This document shows positions 11,820-15,490 of a stretch of DNA of 15,490 nt, in pieces (the stretch's first letter is position 1; each line of letters begins with the position of its first letter). The stretch is from CAXSEF01 sp964236535 (GTDB lineage: Bacteria > Pseudomonadota > Alphaproteobacteria > Acetobacterales > Acetobacteraceae): positions 1 through 15,490 of the forward strand of contig CAXSEF010000079.1 of assembly GCA_964236535.1 (NCBI GenBank). The letters are read 5' to 3'. The notes beneath the pieces are model-generated. The model saw only the letters and a list, made by a program, of their open reading frames with translations, was not told where the DNA came from and did not search any database. Position numbers and translations under genes: made by a program.

Positions 11820-13610
11820 TCACTCCGCCAGCAGCCCCATCGACTGCCGCTCGAACAGCCGCCGGTAAGTCCCCCCCGGCTGCCCGACCAGCGCCGCGTG
11901 CGTCCCGTCCTCCACCACCCGCCCGGCCTCGAACACCACGATGCGGTCGAGCGAGCGCACCGTCGACAGCCGGTGCGCGATCACCAGCGCCGTCCGCCCC
12001 GCCATCAGCCGCTCCATCGCCTCCTGGATCAGCGCCTCGCTGTCCGAGTCGAGGCTCGCCGTCGCCTCGTCCAGCACCAGGATCGGCGCGTCCGCCAGGA
12101 ACGCCCGGGCGATCGCCACCCGCTGCCGCTCGCCGCCCGACAGCTTCACCCCGCGCTCGCCCACCGGCGTCGCATAGCCCTGCGGCAGCCGCGCGATGAA
12201 CCCGTGCGCGTTGGCCAGCCGCGCCGCCCGCTCCACCTCCCACGCCGCCGCCCCCGGCCGCCCGTAGGCGATGTTCTCCCCGAGCGTGCGGTGGAACAGC
12301 AGCGGCTCCTGCGGCACGATCGCCACCGACGCCCGCAGCGACGCCTGCGCCACCCGCGCCACGTCCTGCCCGTCCACCAGCACCCGCCCGCCATCCACGT
12401 CGTGCAGCCGCTGCAGCAGCTTGACGAAGCTCGACTTGCCCGACCCCGACCGCCCGACCAGCCCCACCCGCTGCCCCGCCGGGATCACCAGCGACAACCC
12501 CTCGAACAGCGGCGCGGCCTGCCCGCCATAGCGGAAATCCACCCGCTCGAACTCGACCCGCCCCGCCCCCGCCAGCAGCGGCCGCGCATCCGCCGCGTCC
12601 GCCACCTGCGGCAGCCGCCGGTGCAGCCCCACCAGCTCCTCCAGGTCGTTCGTCGAACGCTGCAGGTTGCGCACGTGCTGCCCGATGTCCTGCAGGTAGC
12701 CCTGCACCACGAAATAGCTGGTCAGCACCGTCGCCACCCCGCCCGGCCCCGCCCGCCCGGTCCACCAGAACCACGTCCCCAGCGCCGTCACCCCGGTGCG
12801 CAGCCCCAGCAGCCCCAGCCCCAGCACGCTGTGCACCCCCGACCCGCGCAGCCAGGTCCGGCGCACCCGCCGGCGCCACTTGCCCACCACCCAGCCGAGC
12901 CGCGCGTCCTCGCGCCCCTCCGCGCCGAACGCCTTGACCACCGCGTTGCACGTCACCGCATCGGCCAGCGCCCCCCCGAGCCGCGTGTCCCACAGGTTCG
13001 ACAGCCGCGCCGCCTCGCCCACCCACGACGCCGCCAGCACCGCCAGCGCCACGTACGCCGCCGACCCCAGCCCGATCGCCACCCCCATCGTCGGCCAGCG
13101 CAGCCCCAGCACCAGCGCCGACCCGCCCAGCGCCACCAGCGCCGGCAGCAGCGCGAAGATCAGCGTGTCGTTCAGCAGGTCGAGCGCCGCCGTCCCGCGC
13201 GTCACCTGCCGCACCGTGCTCCCCGCGAAGCTGTCCGCGTGCCAGTCCGACGAGAACCGCTGCACCCGCGCGAACGCCTCGGCGGTCACGTCGCGCATCA
13301 TCGCCAGCGTCAGCCGCACCACCCCCAGCATCGCCGCGTAGCGCAGCACCACCAGCACCAGCCCCAGCGCCGCAAGCATCGCCAGCGCCGCCACCGCCCG
13401 CCGACCCGCCTCCGCGCGGGCAAGCCCGGATCCTTCCGCAACCGCATCGACCAGCCGCCCGGCAAACACCGGCATGACCACGTCCGCCGCCGTCGCCACC
13501 AGCGACGCCGCCAGGATCGCGGCCACCAGCACCGGCTGCCGGCGCCAGTGCGCCAGCGCGAAGCCGAGCACGGCGCGCATGCGCCCGGGCGAACGGAGGC
13601 GAGAGTTCAT
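11820..13610 (-). CDS. ABC exporter with fused membrane and ATPase domains (MsbA/ABCB-like)
   Basis: This half-transporter would act as a homodimer in the inner membrane and export lipids, drugs or peptides. The 596-residue product, a usual MsbA/ABCB length, has an N-terminal six-helix domain (about 15-320, with helices such as VLVAAILAASLVATAADVV). The C-terminal ATPase has Walker A GRSGSGKS (386-393), Q-loop PQEPLLF, signature LSGGERQ (490-496), Walker B ILVLDE (510-515), D-loop SLDSDS and H-loop His546. All catalytic residues are present. The start at 13610 is chosen because homology begins soon after; the frame stays open upstream to 13865 with no supporting features, and the Shine-Dalgarno is weak. 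ATG at 13580 is possible. The substrate cannot be assigned. The gene is flanked by repeat copies 5 and 6, so it is probably transcribed alone or with the small secreted gene. Confidence 0.93.
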   Translation of the reverse strand: MNSRLRSPGRMRAVLGFALAHWRRQPVLVAAILAASLVATAADVVMPVFAGRLVDAVAEGSGLARAEAGRRAVAALAMLAALGLVLVVLRYAAMLGVVRLTLAMMRDVTAEAFARVQRFSSDWHADSFAGSTVRQVTRGTAALDLLNDTLIFALLPALVALGGSALVLGLRWPTMGVAIGLGSAAYVALAVLAASWVGEAARLSNLWDTRLGGALADAVTCNAVVKAFGAEGREDARLGWVVGKWRRRVRRTWLRGSGVHSVLGLGLLGLRTGVTALGTWFWWTGRAGPGGVATVLTSYFVVQGYLQDIGQHVRNLQRSTNDLEELVGLHRRLPQVADAADARPLLAGAGRVEFERVDFRYGGQAAPLFEGLSLVIPAGQRVGLVGRSGSGKSSFVKLLQRLHDVDGGRVLVDGQDVARVAQASLRASVAIVPQEPLLFHRTLGENIAYGRPGAAAWEVERAARLANAHGFIARLPQGYATPVGERGVKLSGGERQRVAIARAFLADAPILVLDEATASLDSDSEALIQEAMERLMAGRTALVIAHRLSTVRSLDRIVVFEAGRVVEDGTHAALVGQPGGTYRRLFERQSMGLLAE

Positions 13611-13714
13611 CGCTGCACTGCCGCGGGCCAAAGCCGCAGCTCCCTGGTCGGGGTGGTCGGGCCGGGCGCGAAACGCACGCGGCGGTGAGCCTCCAGGCCC
13701 GCTCCCGCGGGCGC

Positions 13715-13738
13715 CGCCGCGCGCTAGTGCGTGCGGCG
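13715..13738. other. Strong hairpin in the non-coding stretch upstream of the exporter gene
   Basis: A 10-bp stem (CGCCGCGCGC facing GCGTGCGGCG, one G-T wobble on the plus strand) closes a TAGT loop, about 105 bp before the exporter start. It is part of a 652-bp stretch without genes (13611-14262). The other contents of that stretch are repeat copy 6 and the 131-bp inverted repeat. I see no convincing promoter in it. Confidence 0.45.
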
Positions 13739-13860
13739 GGGAAGGGGGGCGGCTGGCGTAACTGGCTTCATGCACCGCTCCCATGGCTCGGGGTTGACCA
13801 GATCCCTCCCTACCGGTGCGCCAGCACCCCTGTCCATTGTTTTCTCGCGGCCGGCAGGCA

Positions 13861-14050
13861 AGCAAGGCCAGAGGCTCTGCCTCCGGACTCCGCCAAAGGC
13901 CGAGCCTTTGGAATCCATCTGCTTAAGGAACGGGTTTCCAAAGGCCTCAAGGCCTTTGGCGGGTCTGGGCGTAGCCCGCTCAAGGTTCCGACGGCCCCGC
14001 TTGGGCCGTTGGAATGCGGGCGGAGGGAGAGCCCAGCCTTGCTGCGCCTG
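13861..14050 (+). repeat. Palindromic intergenic repeat, copy 6 (full length, plus orientation)
   Basis: This 190-bp copy aligns with copy 2 (2881-3069, opposite orientation) over its full length. Ordered stems are visible: CCAGAGGCTCTGCCTCCGG, CCAAAGGC-CGA-GCCTTTGG (13893-13911), CCAAAGGCC/GGCCTTTGG (13938-13959), GGGC/GCCC, and TTCC-G-ACGGCCC / GGGCCGT-T-GGAA (13986-14014). It contains no reading frame with gene-like composition and no transposase. Confidence 0.87.
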
Positions 14051-14130
14051 CAGGCCAACGCCCAGGGCCGCTGGGCACAACCCCCGGACCGAGCCCGGCG
14101 CCTCTCGCCCACGGGTGCTTCCCGCCCCGA

Positions 14131-14261
14131 TCCGTCACGCGAGACCGGACACTCCCCCCGAAACTGTCCGGTCCCGCCGGACACTTCCGCCCCAGAAGTG
14201 TCCGGCCTGACCGGACACTTCCGTCTCACGCCGTGACGAGTGTCCGGCCGCGCGTGACGGA
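14131..14261. repeat. 131-bp nested inverted-repeat element
   Basis: The ends 14131-14153 and 14239-14261 are 23-nt inverted copies with 21 matches (TCCGTCACGCG... and ...CGCGTGACGGA). Inside and including the ends, CCGGACA occurs six times in strictly alternating orientation (forward at 14145, 14177, 14211; reverse at 14165, 14199, 14241). The central pair CCGGACACTTC / GAAGTGTCCGG (14177-14187 and 14195-14205) is a perfect 11-bp stem. The element ends one base before the stop codon of the glycosyltransferase-like gene and differs from the other repeat family. It could be a small non-autonomous mobile element, a protein-binding array or a terminator. Confidence 0.8.
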
Positions 14262-14262
14262 A

Positions 14263-15444
14263 TCACCCCGCCGCGCGCAGGAACTCCGGCAGCGCGCCCG
14301 CCACCGCGCCCACCACCGGCCGCCAGTCCGCCTCCGTCCCCTGCCGCCACAGCCGCGCGCTCGCATACCACGCGCACCCCGCGCCGGAGAGCCCCCACCG
14401 CCAGTCCGGCCGCCGCGACAGCAGCACCCACGTCGGCCGCCCCATCGCCGCCGCCAGGTGGGTCGCCGCCGTCTCCACCCCCACCAGCAGGTCCATGCAC
14501 GCCAGCGCCGCCGCCGTCTCCCCGAAATCCGCGAGTTCCCCCGCGATGTCGAGCACCCCACGCAGCGCCTGCACGTCCGCCCGCCGCGGCCCGTGCTGCA
14601 GGCTGACGAACTGCACGCCCCCCACCCCCAGCAGCGGCTGCAGCATCGCCGCCAACCCCGCCCCACCCGGCAGCGAACGCGCCGCATCCTGGTCGTTCTG
14701 CGGGTTGCCCCCCCAGATCAGCCCGACCTTCGGCCCCGCCGGCAGCCGCCCCCGCCAGACCTGCACCCGCGCCGGATCGGCCTCCAGATACCCGCCGGCC
14801 AGCGGCACCCCGCCCGGCTCGACCCGCAGCCGCATCGGCAGGATCTTGTCCTCGGTCCACAGGTCGTGCGCCGGCAACGGCCGCGCCCGGTCCACCACCT
14901 GCGCCACCCCGGGCAGCCGCCGCAGCACCGGCGCCGCCTCCAGCGCGCACGCCAGCACCACCCGCGCGCCGCGCTCCGCCAGCCCCGGCACGAACCGGCT
15001 GAACTGGAACGCGTCGCCGAACCCGTCGCAGCAGATCACCAGCAGCGTCCGCCCGCGCAGATCCGCCCGCCCGTCCCACTCCCGCGCCGGATCGGCCAGC
15101 CGCGGCGTCAGCACCCGCGTCGCCGCCCACTCCCCCCAGCCCTCCCGCCACCGCCCCGCCGCCAGCAGCGTCGCCCCCAGCACGCCACGGTGGAACACGT
15201 TGCCCGGCTCGCGCCGCACCGCCTCGCGCAACACCTCGATCGCCTCCGGCACCCGCAGCAGATCCAGCAGGCACCGCCCCAGCAGCCCCAGCGCCGGCGT
15301 CAGCCCCGGATCGACCAGCAACGCCGCCCGCAGCGACGCCTCCGCCTCGCCAGCCCGCCCGGTGCGCAGCAGGTCGCCGCCGAACATCAGGTGCATCCGC
15401 GCGATCTCGCGCAGCCTCAGGGCGATGTCGGGGGGAGGGGGCAT
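14263..15444 (-). CDS. TPR protein with GT-B-type glycosyltransferase-like domain
   Basis: This is probably a cytoplasmic sugar-transfer enzyme, or one derived from such enzymes. The 393-residue product has two to three TPR units (about 18-110: GDLLRTGRAGEAEASLRAAL, then LLGRCLLDLLRVPEAIEVLR). A linker WDGRADLRGRTLLV and CCDGFGDAFQFSRFVP (138-153) follow, corresponding to the family pattern G-x-GD-x-x-QF-x-RY. The C-terminal half has KVGLIWGGNPQND, FVSLQHGP and GVETAATHLAAAMGRPTWVL (322-341), then SRRPDWRWGL. This arrangement resembles TPR/glycosyltransferase family 9 (heptosyltransferase-like) and O-linked transferase-like proteins. Usual GlGDtlQ is changed to GFGDAFQ, and the usual SVDTAvAHLAGA to GVETAATHLAAA. 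The acceptor is unknown. The ATG at 15444 lies ten bases downstream of another repeat copy and has no clear Shine-Dalgarno. Confidence 0.82.
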   Translation of the reverse strand: MPPPPDIALRLREIARMHLMFGGDLLRTGRAGEAEASLRAALLVDPGLTPALGLLGRCLLDLLRVPEAIEVLREAVRREPGNVFHRGVLGATLLAAGRWREGWGEWAATRVLTPRLADPAREWDGRADLRGRTLLVICCDGFGDAFQFSRFVPGLAERGARVVLACALEAAPVLRRLPGVAQVVDRARPLPAHDLWTEDKILPMRLRVEPGGVPLAGGYLEADPARVQVWRGRLPAGPKVGLIWGGNPQNDQDAARSLPGGAGLAAMLQPLLGVGGVQFVSLQHGPRRADVQALRGVLDIAGELADFGETAAALACMDLLVGVETAATHLAAAMGRPTWVLLSRRPDWRWGLSGAGCAWYASARLWRQGTEADWRPVVGAVAGALPEFLRAAG

Positions 15445-15458
15445 CGCCTAGGGCAGGC

Positions 15459-15490
15459 AAGGCCAGGGCTCTGCCCTGGACCCGCCAGGG
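15459..15490. repeat. Palindromic intergenic repeat, copy 7 (one arm, cut by the window edge)
   Basis: Bases 15459-15486 match the arm of copy 1 (1811-1838) with CCAGGGC facing GCCCTGG and the ACCCGCC tail. The remainder lies beyond the window. It directly precedes the start of the glycosyltransferase-like gene, as copy 1 precedes the ATPase start. Confidence 0.8.

Noticed and set aside
11784..13688. A 634-codon plus-strand open frame
   Set aside because: It is antisense to the ABC exporter, which has all catalytic motifs; the plus-strand product is only Arg/Pro/His-rich.
13611..13865. N-terminal extension of the ABC exporter to an ATG at 13865
   Set aside because: The extra 85 residues are Arg/Gly/Pro-rich, without homology-like features or a ribosome-binding site, and would enter the end of repeat copy 6.
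13861..14261. Insertion sequence with a coding transposase
   Set aside because: No frame has gene-like composition or transposase motifs; only palindromic repeats are present.
1..15490. tRNA, rRNA or known riboswitch genes
   Set aside because: No T-arm-like GGTTCGA context, rRNA stretches or cobalamin/TPP box signatures were seen on either strand.

Overview
This is a very GC-rich (roughly 70-75% by eye) Gram-negative window. It has a TonB-dependent outer-membrane receptor, TonB, lipoproteins with lipoboxes, GC-saturated third codon positions and many palindromic intergenic repeats. This fits an alphaproteobacterium, and the gene style and repeat type suggest Acetobacteraceae/Rhodospirillales. 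That placement is an inference from memory, not a database result. The window holds a 100-N assembly gap at 11006-11105, so it is scaffolded draft sequence.

Left part (1-8665, all minus strand). Read in transcription order there is a TonB-dependent receptor (8665-5924), an extracytoplasmic family-5 solute-binding protein (5677-4022), two Opp/Dpp-type permeases (4041-3091 and 2868-1990) and a double-domain ABC ATPase (1790 to beyond the left edge). Together they make a complete route from outer membrane to cytoplasm for a peptide-like or metal-chelate ligand that I cannot identify. A strong match to a sigma-54 (-24/-12) promoter lies about 100 bp upstream of the receptor, with a palindrome about 135 bp further upstream.

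Middle part (8666-11250). A 550-bp regulatory region separates the receptor from two small plus-strand lipoprotein genes (9216-9479 and 9533-9955; the second resembles the MliC lysozyme-inhibitor family). An 18-19 bp tandem repeat lies just before the first of them. These converge on a minus-strand tonB-like gene (10897-10097), which has a plausible sigma-70-type promoter and an assembly gap behind it. A short reading frame runs into the far side of the gap.

Right part (11250-15490, all minus strand). This holds a small secreted four-cysteine protein, an MsbA/ABCB-type exporter with fused membrane and ATPase domains, a 650-bp non-coding stretch with two structured repeats, and a TPR plus GT-B-type glycosyltransferase-like protein. 

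The most distinctive feature is a family of structured intergenic repeats, present at seven places (about 1811-1960, 2881-3069, 5741-5887, 9987-10061, 11662-11812, 13861-14050 and 15459 to the edge). Each consists of strings of short hairpins. In the clearest copies the two ends are also inverted copies of each other, and arm sequences co-vary between copies. Two copies interrupt the ABC-importer operon right before start codons. A separate 131-bp nested inverted repeat (14131-14261) starts one base past a stop codon.
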